From Thiomicrospira sp. WB1 (GTDB lineage: Bacteria > Pseudomonadota > Gammaproteobacteria > Thiomicrospirales > Thiomicrospiraceae), in assembly GCF_001507535.1 (NCBI RefSeq), contig NZ_LQBN01000001.1, forward strand, positions 558,001 through 622,000: 64,000 bases of DNA, given 5' to 3'. Below the pieces are notes generated by a model, which was not told the origin of the DNA, made no database searches, and saw nothing but the letters and a program-made list of their open reading frames with translations. How positions within the stretch are numbered: position 1 is the first letter of the stretch; each line of letters opens with the position of its first letter. This document shows, one piece after another, positions 47,755-55,830 of the stretch. Both the position numbers and the translations under genes were made by a program.

Positions 47755-48891
47755 ATGCACGCCGAGGTGGTGTTTAACCGATTCGTAACCCCCCAGGCCG
47801 ATAAGGCCATTTTTCATATCCGTTTAAACCTGTCCCAGGCGTTGGCTTATCAGCCGGGCGACTGGCTGATGGTGACGCCCCATAATCCTTCCGGGCTGGT
47901 GACGGCCTGTTTGCAGGCATTGAACCTGTCTGACACCACCTCTGTGACACTGCCTCGGCATGAGCCCATGCCTTTAGGTGAAGCCTTGCATGCGCACCTA
48001 GAGTTGACGCAATTGCAACCGGCCGTGCTTAATAAGCTGCAACGCCATTTTGGCTGGTCTTTATGGCCCGATCGACAGGCCATGATGGCCTATGCCCAGG
48101 GGCGCGATGTCCTGGACTTGATTGACGATTTATTGGCACAACAGCCTGAGTTGGCCGAGCCGGATCAGGCCCGTGACTTTGTTACTTTGCTGGCGCCTTT
48201 GGCCCCGCGGTTTTATTCCATTGCGTCGGCCCCTGAAGCGGTCGGGGAGACAGAGGTGGATCTGCTTTACCGACAGGTGGTGTATGAGCGTGCGCGCCGT
48301 CAACGCTATGGCGCGGCGAGTAACGTGCTCAGTGGCAGTGAGCCGGGTGATCGGTTGGAGGTGGAATGGAATCTCAACCCGCATTTCAAGTTGCCGGAAG
48401 ACCAGCCGGATTCGGAAGCGGATGCAAGCACGCCGATTGTGATGATTGGCGCTGGCACTGGGCTGGCGCCTTATCTTGGCTTTTTGCAACGTCGTTTTGG
48501 GGCGCATGCGACCTCAACAGCCCAACAGGCCTGGTTGTTTTTTGGTGAGACGCATGCCGATCAGACTGATCTGTTGGCGGCTACGCTGCCGCAAAGCATG
48601 CTGGCAAGCTGGCAGCAACTGGGGTTAAAGGTGAGCAAAGCCTTTTCCCGCGACCAGGCTCATAAGGTTTACGTTCAGGATCGTATTTGGGAAGCGCGTG
48701 ACACCTTGATGCAATGGTTGGATCAAGGTGCTTACGTGTACCTGTGCGGTGATCAGTCGAAGATGGCGCCTGAGGTGACGCAGTGTTTCACCAGTGTGTT
48801 GGAGCAGGTCGGTGGGCAAACGCCGGATCAGGCCGCCGCAACCTGGAAACACTGGCGCCAGATCAAACGCGTGCAATACGATGTGTATTGA
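47755..48891 (+). CDS. CysJ-like FAD/NADP oxidoreductase lacking the flavodoxin domain
   Basis: 378 residues. The start ATG 47755 has CAGGAG 7 bp upstream. It matches the reductase half of sulfite reductase flavoprotein: FAD motif RFYSIASAP, the YGAASNVLSG helix, NADP motif IGAGTGLAPYLGFLQRR, FFGETHADQTDLL, YLCGDQSKMAPEV and the C-terminal VQYDVY typical of CysJ. The N-terminal FMN flavodoxin domain is absent, so electrons must pass to a separate partner. Candidates are a free flavodoxin, ferredoxin or sulfite reductase subunit encoded elsewhere. A near-match palindrome (48534-48545) encodes QQAW. Confidence 0.82.
   Translation: MHAEVVFNRFVTPQADKAIFHIRLNLSQALAYQPGDWLMVTPHNPSGLVTACLQALNLSDTTSVTLPRHEPMPLGEALHAHLELTQLQPAVLNKLQRHFGWSLWPDRQAMMAYAQGRDVLDLIDDLLAQQPELAEPDQARDFVTLLAPLAPRFYSIASAPEAVGETEVDLLYRQVVYERARRQRYGAASNVLSGSEPGDRLEVEWNLNPHFKLPEDQPDSEADASTPIVMIGAGTGLAPYLGFLQRRFGAHATSTAQQAWLFFGETHADQTDLLAATLPQSMLASWQQLGLKVSKAFSRDQAHKVYVQDRIWEARDTLMQWLDQGAYVYLCGDQSKMAPEVTQCFTSVLEQVGGQTPDQAAATWKHWRQIKRVQYDVY
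48534..48545. repeat. Near-match palindrome AACAGGCCTGGT (intragenic)
   Basis: One mismatch to the dispersed palindrome, inside the CysJ-like gene. Confidence 0.6.
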
Positions 48892-48924
48892 AGCGGTGAG
48901 TTGAGGCGGTATTTGAACCAGGCC

Positions 48925-49091
48925 TAGGAGTCTGTCGGGTTTGAGCGATCGTAGCGAGCCGAGAGGGAAAGCGAGTACAGTTTTTCGATCGTTTGATGAG
49001 AATAGCAGTCGCTATTTGACGAAAAGGATCGGAAAAATGGGCCGTTTTCCATCCGGCGCAGTCGATCTGTCTTAAATCCGACAGGCTCCTA
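48925..49091. mobile_element. MITE-like element inserted in a palindrome copy
   Basis: Terminal inverted repeats match at 19 of 22 positions (left end CTAGGAGTCTGTCGGGTTTG from 48924; right end complementary, ending at 49092). The element has no coding sequence and is bounded by TA on both sides (48925-48926 and 49090-49091), consistent with a TA target duplication. Removing it with one TA rejoins ACCAGGCC-TA-GT, one mismatch from the dispersed palindrome. The parent transposon is not in the window. TA duplication suggests a Tc1/IS630-type mover, but the CTAG ends leave other families possible. Confidence 0.75.
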
Positions 49092-49122
49092 GTATCAGCC
49101 GGGAGCGGGTCCGGCCGGTCGA

Positions 49123-51930
49123 TCAGGCTGGGTCAGCCAGCGCGCGCAGAAACACCTGCGCCGGATGCAGAGCGTGACGCTGAGCAAAGTCGGCCACCTG
49201 GTGGCGACAGCTGGTACCGGTGGCGATCACCCAGTCATCGCCGTCGGCGTTATTCAGCGTTGGTAAGATGGCCTGCTGAGCGATTTTGTAGGACACATCA
49301 TAATGCTTGTAGCCGAACTCACCGGACATGCCACAGCAGCCGGAGGCAATGACTTGCAGGTCCAGACCGGGAATCAAGGCAAGCGCCTTGCTGGCATCGC
49401 CGGCATCACTGATGGATTTCTGATGACAATGCACATGCAGCCAGGCTTTTTGTGGCACGGTCTGAAAGTCAAACGGCCACTGCTGGTGCAAATCCAGCAC
49501 CAGCTCCTCAAAGAGTTTGACCTGTGAAAATGACCAGGCCTGGTGACTGGCCGGTGTGATCAGATCCTTCGCTTCATCTCGCCAGACCAGGGTGTCAGAC
49601 GGTTCCAGTCCCACAATACGATCCTTGTCACGGACGTGAGACAGGGCGTCCCGGGTGTCGGCCAGGGCCTTTTTGGCTTCTGAAATCAGTCCCTGGCTTA
49701 ACAGCGCCCGGGGAGAGTGCTTCAGAAAGATCGGCTTGACCGCATAGCCGGCTTGTTTCAAGAACGTGAGGGCGGCCTGGCCAATTGCGGGTTCCTGGTA
49801 ATGACTGTATAGATCGACCAGCACCCAGATGGTGGGGCGCTCGGTCGGCGTTGCCGCCGAATCAAATGATTCGCGTGCCTGGCGCCACCAGCGAGACAGC
49901 GGTTGGGATTGCATCTGCGGCAGGGTGCGACGTGTGTCAACGCCCATCAGCTTTTTCACTGGCGAGAGCCCTTGCACCCAGTTGTAGAGTCCGGGTAACC
50001 AGGCACCGGCTTGCATCAGTAAGCCGTAATAGCGGATGGACAGACGGCTGAAGCTGAAAGGGCGTGTCTGGTAAAGCATTTCGGATTTGAGGCGGGCCAT
50101 GTCGACGCTGGCTGGGCATTCCGATTGACAGGCCTTACATCCAAGACACAGCTCCAGCGCATCGCGCAGTTCCGGAGCCTTTAATGCCTGAATTGGGTTT
50201 GGCTCGGTCAGCGCGCGGCGTAATAAATTGGCGCGCCCGCGGGTGGAATAATTTTCTTCCCGGGTGGCCTGATAAGACGGACACATGGTGCCTCGACCGG
50301 CTGATTTTCGGCAGGCACCCGCGCCATTGCATTTTTCCACCGCATCCATCAAGCTTAAATCCGCCTGCCAGTCGTAACCGGGGGTCAGATTAACGATCGG
50401 TTGGCGGTCTGAACGCAGATTTTGCGTGATCGGTGCTTCGCCGATGATCACGCCCGGGTTAAACAGATAATTGGGGTCAAAAATAGCTTTGAAGTCGACC
50501 AGGTGCTGATAGACGTCGTCGCCTAACTGTTCGCGAATAAAAGGCGCTCGGATTCGCCCATCGCCGTGTTCGCCCGAGATGGCGCCACGGTATTTTTTCA
50601 CCAGTTGGCTACTGCGTTCGGCCACAGTCTGGAATTGCTTGCGGCCTTCGTCGGTCGCCAGGTCAATTTCCGGGCGCACGTGAATCAAGCCCACCGAGGC
50701 ATGCCCATAATAGACGCAACCGATGCCCAGATCCGACATGATGGCCTGCGTTTCGCGGTAAAAATCCGGCAGGGACGCCACCGGGACAGCGGCGTCTTCG
50801 ATCACAGCCACGGCTTTTTTACGGGTCGGTTTGCCCATGAGCAGGCCCAGGCCGGCTTTGCGCAGATTCCAAACTTTGCCAGTGTCAGCCGGGTCAATGA
50901 TGGGGCAGGCGTAGGCGCCCTGGTTCTGCATCCATTGCGCGCCCTCGGTTAAGCGTTGTTGCAGCCGTTCGGCGTCGTCATCAAACAACTCCACGACCAG
51001 AACGGCTTCGGGGTCGCCCTCGACCCAGAAACGGTTGCGTGTCTGGTCGCGGTTGTTGCGGGTGCCATCCAGTGTTGGTTTGTCGATCAGTTCGATGGCA
51101 GCCGGATTGCGCGGCAAAAAGTCGGGCACGGAGCGCATGGCGGTATCCATGCAATCGAAATGGGCGCAGAAAACCTGATTGTGTTTGGGCAGGTCAACCA
51201 GGCGCAACGTTGCCTGAGTGATGAAGCCCAGCGTGCCTTCGCTGCCACAAATCAGCGGCGTGAGGTTGAACGGCTTGCCTTCAGGGTTGAACGGGCGATG
51301 CTCGCGATAGAGCACATCCAAGGCATAACCGGTGGTGCGCCGGATGATGGAGACGTCTGGGTAAGCATCCAGGATGGCTGGGCCGTGTTCGTGAAGCAAT
51401 GCGACCACATCACGGTAAATTTGTCCTTCCAGTGTGTCCAGAGACTGCTTGTGTTGAAGTTGTTCATCACTCAGGTCGTCAAACGTGACCTCATTGCCGT
51501 CGGCCAGAATCAGGTTGACGCTTTTGACATGGTCGCGTGTGGTGCCGTAATAAACCGAATAGGCGCCGCAGGAGTTGTTGCCGATCATGCCGCCGATCAT
51601 GGCGCGGTTGGAAGTGGACGTGTCCGGGGCAAAGCGCAGACCGGCTGATTTGACGTAATCGTTCAGATCATCCTGAATCACACCGGGCTCAACCACCACT
51701 TCCTTGGCTTCGGGACGAAAATCCAGGATGCGCGTCAGGTGTTTGGACACGTCCAGCAGCAGTCCGGGGCCGATGGCCTGACCACCCAGTGAGGTCCCCC
51801 CAGCGCGAGGAGTAATGGGCTGCTTTTCACCCAGTGCCTGACGAACCCGACTGAGCAGATCAGCCTGGTTTTTGGGATAGGTGAATGCGGCGGGCTGGAT
51901 TTCAAAAACGGACGCATCGGTGGTTATCAT
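49123..51930 (-). CDS. FAD/Fe-S 2-hydroxyacid dehydrogenase (D-2-hydroxyglutarate dehydrogenase-like, YdiJ type)
   Basis: 935 residues fusing a GlcD-type FAD domain to a Fe-S/CCG half. The FAD domain has RAGGTSLGGQAIG, SNRAMIGGMIGNNSCGAYSVYYG, CGSEGTLGFITQATL and SGEHGDGRIRAPF. The second half has the ferredoxin-type segment LELCLGCKACQSECPASVDM, a CNGAGACRK segment near residue 540, and cysteine-rich ends (HVHCHQKS, ASGCCGMSGEFGYKHYDVS). Such proteins oxidise D-2-hydroxyacids and pass electrons to the quinone pool. It lies 35 bp after serA. SerA can reduce 2-oxoglutarate to D-2-hydroxyglutarate, and this type of enzyme re-oxidises it, so D-2-hydroxyglutarate is the best substrate guess; D-lactate is the alternative. 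Confidence 0.88.
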   Translation of the reverse strand: MITTDASVFEIQPAAFTYPKNQADLLSRVRQALGEKQPITPRAGGTSLGGQAIGPGLLLDVSKHLTRILDFRPEAKEVVVEPGVIQDDLNDYVKSAGLRFAPDTSTSNRAMIGGMIGNNSCGAYSVYYGTTRDHVKSVNLILADGNEVTFDDLSDEQLQHKQSLDTLEGQIYRDVVALLHEHGPAILDAYPDVSIIRRTTGYALDVLYREHRPFNPEGKPFNLTPLICGSEGTLGFITQATLRLVDLPKHNQVFCAHFDCMDTAMRSVPDFLPRNPAAIELIDKPTLDGTRNNRDQTRNRFWVEGDPEAVLVVELFDDDAERLQQRLTEGAQWMQNQGAYACPIIDPADTGKVWNLRKAGLGLLMGKPTRKKAVAVIEDAAVPVASLPDFYRETQAIMSDLGIGCVYYGHASVGLIHVRPEIDLATDEGRKQFQTVAERSSQLVKKYRGAISGEHGDGRIRAPFIREQLGDDVYQHLVDFKAIFDPNYLFNPGVIIGEAPITQNLRSDRQPIVNLTPGYDWQADLSLMDAVEKCNGAGACRKSAGRGTMCPSYQATREENYSTRGRANLLRRALTEPNPIQALKAPELRDALELCLGCKACQSECPASVDMARLKSEMLYQTRPFSFSRLSIRYYGLLMQAGAWLPGLYNWVQGLSPVKKLMGVDTRRTLPQMQSQPLSRWWRQARESFDSAATPTERPTIWVLVDLYSHYQEPAIGQAALTFLKQAGYAVKPIFLKHSPRALLSQGLISEAKKALADTRDALSHVRDKDRIVGLEPSDTLVWRDEAKDLITPASHQAWSFSQVKLFEELVLDLHQQWPFDFQTVPQKAWLHVHCHQKSISDAGDASKALALIPGLDLQVIASGCCGMSGEFGYKHYDVSYKIAQQAILPTLNNADGDDWVIATGTSCRHQVADFAQRHALHPAQVFLRALADPA
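49533..49544. repeat. Dispersed palindrome ACCAGGCCTGGT, copy 10 (intragenic)
   Basis: Perfect copy in the dehydrogenase gene, encoding QAW within HQAWSF; left flank aaaatg. Confidence 0.95.
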
Positions 51931-51965
51931 GCCAGGGTCTCTCAGTGTTGGCCTACGTCAGAGGG

Positions 51966-53192
51966 TCAGTGCAAAACGCGTACGCGTACGGTTTCTTTAA
52001 TGGCTTTGAGTTCTTTCAAAGCGGTATCACGGTCCTTGGCATCGATGTCGATGACCACATAACCAATGTCATCCATGGTCTGCAGGTATTGCGCCAGAAT
52101 GTTGACGCCCTGATGCGCAAACGCATTGTTGATCTGGGTCATCACGCCGGGAATGTTCTGGTGAATGTGCAGCAGGCGACTGCGCCCAACCTGTTCAGGC
52201 AACGACACTTCCGGGAAGTTTTTGGCCATCACGGTGGTGCCGGTGTCGGAGTATTTGACCAGTTTGCTGGCTACTTCCTCACCGATGTTTTTCTGTGCTT
52301 CCAGTGTGCTGCCGCCGATGTGAGGGGTCAGAATGACATTGTCCAGGCCGCGCAGTGGGGAATGGAAGGTTTCGTCATTGGTCTTGGGTTCGACCGGGAA
52401 GACGTCAATGGCTGCCCCGGACAAATGACCGGATTCGATGGCAGCGGCCAATGCCTCAATGTCGACCACGGTGCCGCGTGCCGCATTGATGAAGATGGCG
52501 CCGGGGCGCATCAGCTCAAACTGCTCGGCGCCCATCATGTTGCGCGTGCTTTCGGTTTCGGGGACATGCAGGGAAACCACATCGGAGGTTTGCAGCAGTT
52601 CTTCGAGCGTGGCCACCTGTTCGGCGTTGCTCAGTGACAGTTTGGTTTCGATGTCGTAGTATTTGACGGTCATGCCGATGTTTTCGGCCATGATGCCCAG
52701 CTGGATGCCGATGTGGCCATAGCCGACGATGCCGAGTGTTTTGCCGCGTGCTTCCACGGCACCGGTCGCAGACTTGTCCCAAATGCCTTGGTGTGCCTTG
52801 GCGTTTTTGGCCGGGATGTCGCGCAACAGCAAGAGGATTTCTCCCAATACCAGTTCGGCCACCGAGCGGGTGTTGGAGAAGGGCGCATTGAAAACGGGAA
52901 TCCCCCGGCGTCGGGCGGCATCCAGATCAACCTGGTTGGTGCCGATGCAAAAGCAGCCCACGCCCACCAGTTTCTTGGCGGCGGCGAAAACCTCTTCGGT
53001 CAGTTGCGTGCGCGAACGAATGCCCACGAAATGCGCGTCCTGAATTTTATCCAGCAGGTCGGCTTCACTCAAAGAGCCTTTGTGGTACTCAATGTTGTGA
53101 TAACCATTGGCGTTCAATACATCGACCGCACGCTGGTGAGGGCCTTCCAGAAGAAGGATTTTAATTTTGTCTTTTGCCAGGGAATTGTTCAT
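51966..53192 (-). CDS. serA: D-3-phosphoglycerate dehydrogenase
   Basis: First enzyme of serine synthesis, oxidising 3-phosphoglycerate with NAD+. 408 residues. Family segments: KILLLEGPHQRAVDVL, GCFCIGTNQVDLDAA, Rossmann motif GIVGYGHIGIQLG, INAARGTVVD, LTPHIGGSTLEAQ with the catalytic His, and a C-terminal ACT domain (VMTQINNAFAHQGVNI) for serine feedback, as in E. coli. Start at ATG 53192 or the in-frame GTG at 53201; neither has a strong ribosome site. It is upstream of, and probably cotranscribed with, the D-2-hydroxyglutarate dehydrogenase-like gene. Confidence 0.96.
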   Translation of the reverse strand: MNNSLAKDKIKILLLEGPHQRAVDVLNANGYHNIEYHKGSLSEADLLDKIQDAHFVGIRSRTQLTEEVFAAAKKLVGVGCFCIGTNQVDLDAARRRGIPVFNAPFSNTRSVAELVLGEILLLLRDIPAKNAKAHQGIWDKSATGAVEARGKTLGIVGYGHIGIQLGIMAENIGMTVKYYDIETKLSLSNAEQVATLEELLQTSDVVSLHVPETESTRNMMGAEQFELMRPGAIFINAARGTVVDIEALAAAIESGHLSGAAIDVFPVEPKTNDETFHSPLRGLDNVILTPHIGGSTLEAQKNIGEEVASKLVKYSDTGTTVMAKNFPEVSLPEQVGRSRLLHIHQNIPGVMTQINNAFAHQGVNILAQYLQTMDDIGYVVIDIDAKDRDTALKELKAIKETVRVRVLH

Positions 53193-53259
53193 CGGTGTCA
53201 CTCGGGAACTATGTAATGATTACTTGGTCCAGGGTTGTAAACCTGCCGCCATTGTCAGA

Positions 53260-53303
53260 AAGAAAACGGCCGGGCAATCGGGTGTCCCGATGCGCACCGG
53301 CCG
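53260..53303 (-). terminator. Terminator after the 102-residue cytochrome c gene
   Basis: A compound hairpin: outer CGGCCGG / CCGGCCG (53267-53273, 53297-53303) and inner ATCGGG / CCCGAT around TGT, with a T-rich run on the minus strand. Confidence 0.85.
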
Positions 53304-53330
53304 AACAAAAGGTTTGAAGCGCTTTGCCAA

Positions 53331-53639
53331 TCAGGATTGGGTCTGGGCTGCGTAATAGTCAGCCAGCGCTTTGATTTCCTCATCGGTCAGACCTTTTGCA
53401 AACGGTTCCATGGTGGCGTTCTTGCGATGGCCGTCGCGGAAGTCTTTGAGTGATTTTTCCAAATAAGCGGCATGCTGACCGGCCAACTTGGGATAAGTCG
53501 GAACCAGACTGTTGCCATTCGGGCCGTGACAGCCGACACACGTTTGGGCTTTGGCTGGCTTGTCAGCCGCCGTGGCCATAGGTGAAAAACTGAATAGGGT
53601 CATCAGGCCGGCCAGGGCCGAGGCAATTCGAACGTTCAT
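53331..53639 (-). CDS. Periplasmic monoheme cytochrome c (c4/c5-like class I)
   Basis: 102 residues with a signal peptide ending ATAA, a single heme site CVGCH (within QTCVGCHGPNGNS) and a likely distal Met in NATMEPFAKGL. The helix LTDEEIKALADYYAAQ closes the fold. A small class I cytochrome resembling one half of cytochrome c4, a soluble electron carrier to a terminal oxidase. GAGGGA upstream. Its partner in this organism is unknown, but such carriers are common in sulfur-oxidation chains. Confidence 0.93.
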   Translation of the reverse strand: MNVRIASALAGLMTLFSFSPMATAADKPAKAQTCVGCHGPNGNSLVPTYPKLAGQHAAYLEKSLKDFRDGHRKNATMEPFAKGLTDEEIKALADYYAAQTQS

Positions 53640-53727
53640 AAGCTTAGATCCCTCAGGGTGGTTACAGGCTTTGGATAAGCATAATATTTAAGCTGATTCA
53701 GGCGCCCGGGTCAAGTTTAAGCTGAGA

Positions 53728-53757
53728 TAAAAAAAGCCGCACGGAGGCGGCTTTTCT
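53728..53757 (-). terminator. Terminator of the second cytochrome c gene
   Basis: Stem AAAAGCCGC / GCGGCTTTT with a 6-nt loop, and a T-run on the minus strand. Confidence 0.92.
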
Positions 53758-53796
53758 GGTTTTCAGACAGGCTTGAAACCTGTTTGAAACAGTAGC

Positions 53797-54099
53797 TTAC
53801 AGAGTGTTGACGTAAGCAGCAATGTTTTCGATGTCGGCGTCAGACAGGTTCGCTGCCATCGGTGCCATCATGGAAGTCATTGGACCGACTTGTTCACCGG
53901 CACGGTATTTTTTCAGCAGGTCAGCGATTTCCGCTGTGTCACGACCCGCCAGAGCCGGACCAACACCGCCTTCACCTGCTGCACCGTGACAGCCAACACA
54001 GGTTGAATAAGCAGACTTGCCAGCTTCTGCGCTTGCCGCCTGAGCGGAACCCAGAGTCATCAAAGAAGTTGCTGTGATAGCCAATAGTAGTTTTTTCAT
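53797..54099 (-). CDS. Periplasmic monoheme cytochrome c
   Basis: 100 residues from MKKLLLAITATSLMTLGSAQA, a clear signal peptide, with GGAGAG upstream. One heme motif CVGCH (STCVGCHGAAGEGGVGPAL) and Met candidates in GPMTSMMAPMAANLSDADI, close to cytochrome c5/c553 types. Separated from the other cytochrome by a strong terminator, so the two are regulated apart. Divergent from the small membrane protein. Confidence 0.93.
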   Translation of the reverse strand: MKKLLLAITATSLMTLGSAQAASAEAGKSAYSTCVGCHGAAGEGGVGPALAGRDTAEIADLLKKYRAGEQVGPMTSMMAPMAANLSDADIENIAAYVNTL

Positions 54100-54279
54100 T
54101 TTGTACTCTCCTAAGCACCTTGTCACAATTTAGGTTTAAACCTGTGCATATTACAATGCAAAGCGGCAACTTAGTCAAGCTGGAAGTTTGAAGGGAGATT
54201 GACCAAAGTATGACTCGTATCGAATCACTGAAACCAGGTCGAACTGCGATAGAATAGGGTCAAACGGAGGAGCGAAGTC

Positions 54280-54456
54280 ATGCTGACGATTATCAAGTTT
54301 TGGGCGCTGGTGATGCTGTTAACGTTGGGCAGCTGGTATCTGCTGAAACTGGCGGGTCGCCCGATGAACATCGGCTGGGTATTTTTGTTTTGGGTGGGCA
54401 CGTTGCTGGCCGCCGCCGGGCTCCTGTATGGGCTCTCTCTGATTGTGACCGCCTGA
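54280..54456 (+). CDS. Small two-helix membrane protein, 58 residues
   Basis: A short reading frame starting MLTIIKFWALVMLLTLGSWYL, with an unusually strong GGAGGAG site 7 bp upstream and a stop at 54456. Two hydrophobic segments (residues ~3-24 and ~32-55) are joined by KLAGRPMNI, suggesting an inner-membrane hairpin. It ends 6 bp before the convergent rsgA stop. Not recognised as a named family. The ribosome site, hydrophobic pattern and close packing make it likely real. Confidence 0.7.
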   Translation: MLTIIKFWALVMLLTLGSWYLLKLAGRPMNIGWVFLFWVGTLLAAAGLLYGLSLIVTA

Positions 54457-54462
54457 GCCCCT

Positions 54463-55473
54463 TTAGCCGTTGAGTAATCGCTGAAAGCTTTGGTAACGGC
54501 TGTAGGCAATGGCGTCCTCTTCCACCGCCCGGCGAATGGCGCAATGGGGTTCGTGCTGGTGCGTGCAGTCATCAAATCGACACTGTCCCAGAAACGGATA
54601 AAAATCCGGGTAGGCTTGTTCGAGCTCATGCAGCGGCATGGGGTCCGGGTCAAACTGACGCACGCCCGGGGAGTCAATCAGCTGGCCGTCTTGTTGCGGC
54701 AGGTGATAAAGCACACTGTTGCTGGTGGTGTGTTTGCCCAGGCCCGTGGCGTCGGACAGGCTCTGAATCCGAATGGGCAAATCCGGAATCAACGCTTTGA
54801 TTAGAGACGACTTGCCTGCGCCCGAGGGGCCGACGATGACGCTGGTGTGGTTGTTCAGGTCCGCCTGCAGTTCTTCCAGTCCCGTGCCCTGTTGCGTGGA
54901 GATAAAATGAATGCCTTGCAGGGCGCGTGGGTTGCCCGGGTTGACCAAGTCTGGATAGGGCGCCAGTTGGGACAGAATCAGTGACTGGTGTTCCGGGGTG
55001 TCGGCCAGATCCATTTTATTGATCACAAGCAGAGAGGGCAGTTTCTGTTGCCAGGCCGCCACCAGATAGCGGTCAATCGCGTCCGGGTGGATGCCGGGTT
55101 CCACTCCCAGTGTGATCACCAGTCGGTCGATGTTGGCGGCAATCATGCGGGTCTGGCCCCGAAATCCGGGTCGGGTCATCAGGCTTTCTCGAGGCTGGAG
55201 TGCGGTGACGACTCCTGTGCCGGACTCGGTGCTGGGTTGCCAGAAAACGCGATCCCCCGCGACCAGTTTCCCCAGGTTTTGGCGAATCGCGCACTGGATC
55301 AGATCGCCCTGTGGGTTTTCGATCAGGACACTACGTCCGTGGTGGGTGATCACCTGCCCAGCTTGCTCGGGACCATCGACCGATTCACCCTGGGCTGCGT
55401 TGTTTGTGGCAGGTTTCAGGCGCCGTTTCTGCAAACGGCGCTTTTGTTGTTTGCTGAGTTTGCGTTGCGCCAT
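54463..55473 (-). CDS. rsgA: Ribosome small-subunit-dependent GTPase A
   Basis: 336 residues. A basic N terminus (KLSKQQKRRLQKRRLKP) leads to an OB-fold, then a circularly permuted GTPase with NKMDLAD, VGPSGAGKSSLI and DSPGVRQF. The C-terminal zinc motif is C-x4-C-x-H-x5-C (CRFDDCTHQHEPHC). It checks late 30S subunit assembly. The nearby divergent orn is a typical gammaproteobacterial neighbour. Its start is 3 bp after the phhB stop. Confidence 0.97.
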   Translation of the reverse strand: MAQRKLSKQQKRRLQKRRLKPATNNAAQGESVDGPEQAGQVITHHGRSVLIENPQGDLIQCAIRQNLGKLVAGDRVFWQPSTESGTGVVTALQPRESLMTRPGFRGQTRMIAANIDRLVITLGVEPGIHPDAIDRYLVAAWQQKLPSLLVINKMDLADTPEHQSLILSQLAPYPDLVNPGNPRALQGIHFISTQQGTGLEELQADLNNHTSVIVGPSGAGKSSLIKALIPDLPIRIQSLSDATGLGKHTTSNSVLYHLPQQDGQLIDSPGVRQFDPDPMPLHELEQAYPDFYPFLGQCRFDDCTHQHEPHCAIRRAVEEDAIAYSRYQSFQRLLNG

Positions 55474-55476
55474 GTG

Positions 55477-55818
55477 TCAGTCAAACAGCGCGTCGATTTT
55501 GGCCGCGAGGATGAAGTCGTTCTGGCTCAGGCCTTTGATGACGTGGGTGCTCAGCTCCACCTTGCAGGTGTTGTAGTCAAAGCACAAACGTGGGTGGTGG
55601 TCTTCCTGTTGTGCGATCCAGGTGACCGCATTGACGAAATGCACCGTCTGCAGGTAGTTTTTGAAGCGAAACGTTTTGTAGAGGCTTTTATAATTCAATG
55701 GCGCTTCCCAGCCGTCCATTTGTGAGAGATAGCTTTCGACGGTCGGGATGATCAGGCCTTTGGCATCCGGTTGAATGGGTTCGCAGTGGCTTTCTGCCAG
55801 ATTTTTGATAGTGGTCAT
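55477..55818 (-). CDS. phhB: Pterin-4-alpha-carbinolamine dehydratase
   Basis: 113 residues matching PCD/DCoH: GWEAPLNYKSLYKTFRFKNYLQTVHFVNAVTWIAQQEDHHPRL, with the active-site EDHHP. It dehydrates 4a-hydroxytetrahydrobiopterin after aromatic hydroxylation. No phenylalanine hydroxylase is adjacent, so in this setting it may serve folate/molybdopterin side reactions or assembly roles. It lies 3 bp before rsgA and 12 bp after the M48 protease, forming a tight operon. Confidence 0.93.
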   Translation of the reverse strand: MTTIKNLAESHCEPIQPDAKGLIIPTVESYLSQMDGWEAPLNYKSLYKTFRFKNYLQTVHFVNAVTWIAQQEDHHPRLCFDYNTCKVELSTHVIKGLSQNDFILAAKIDALFD

Positions 55819-55830
55819 GTCTGAGTCTCC

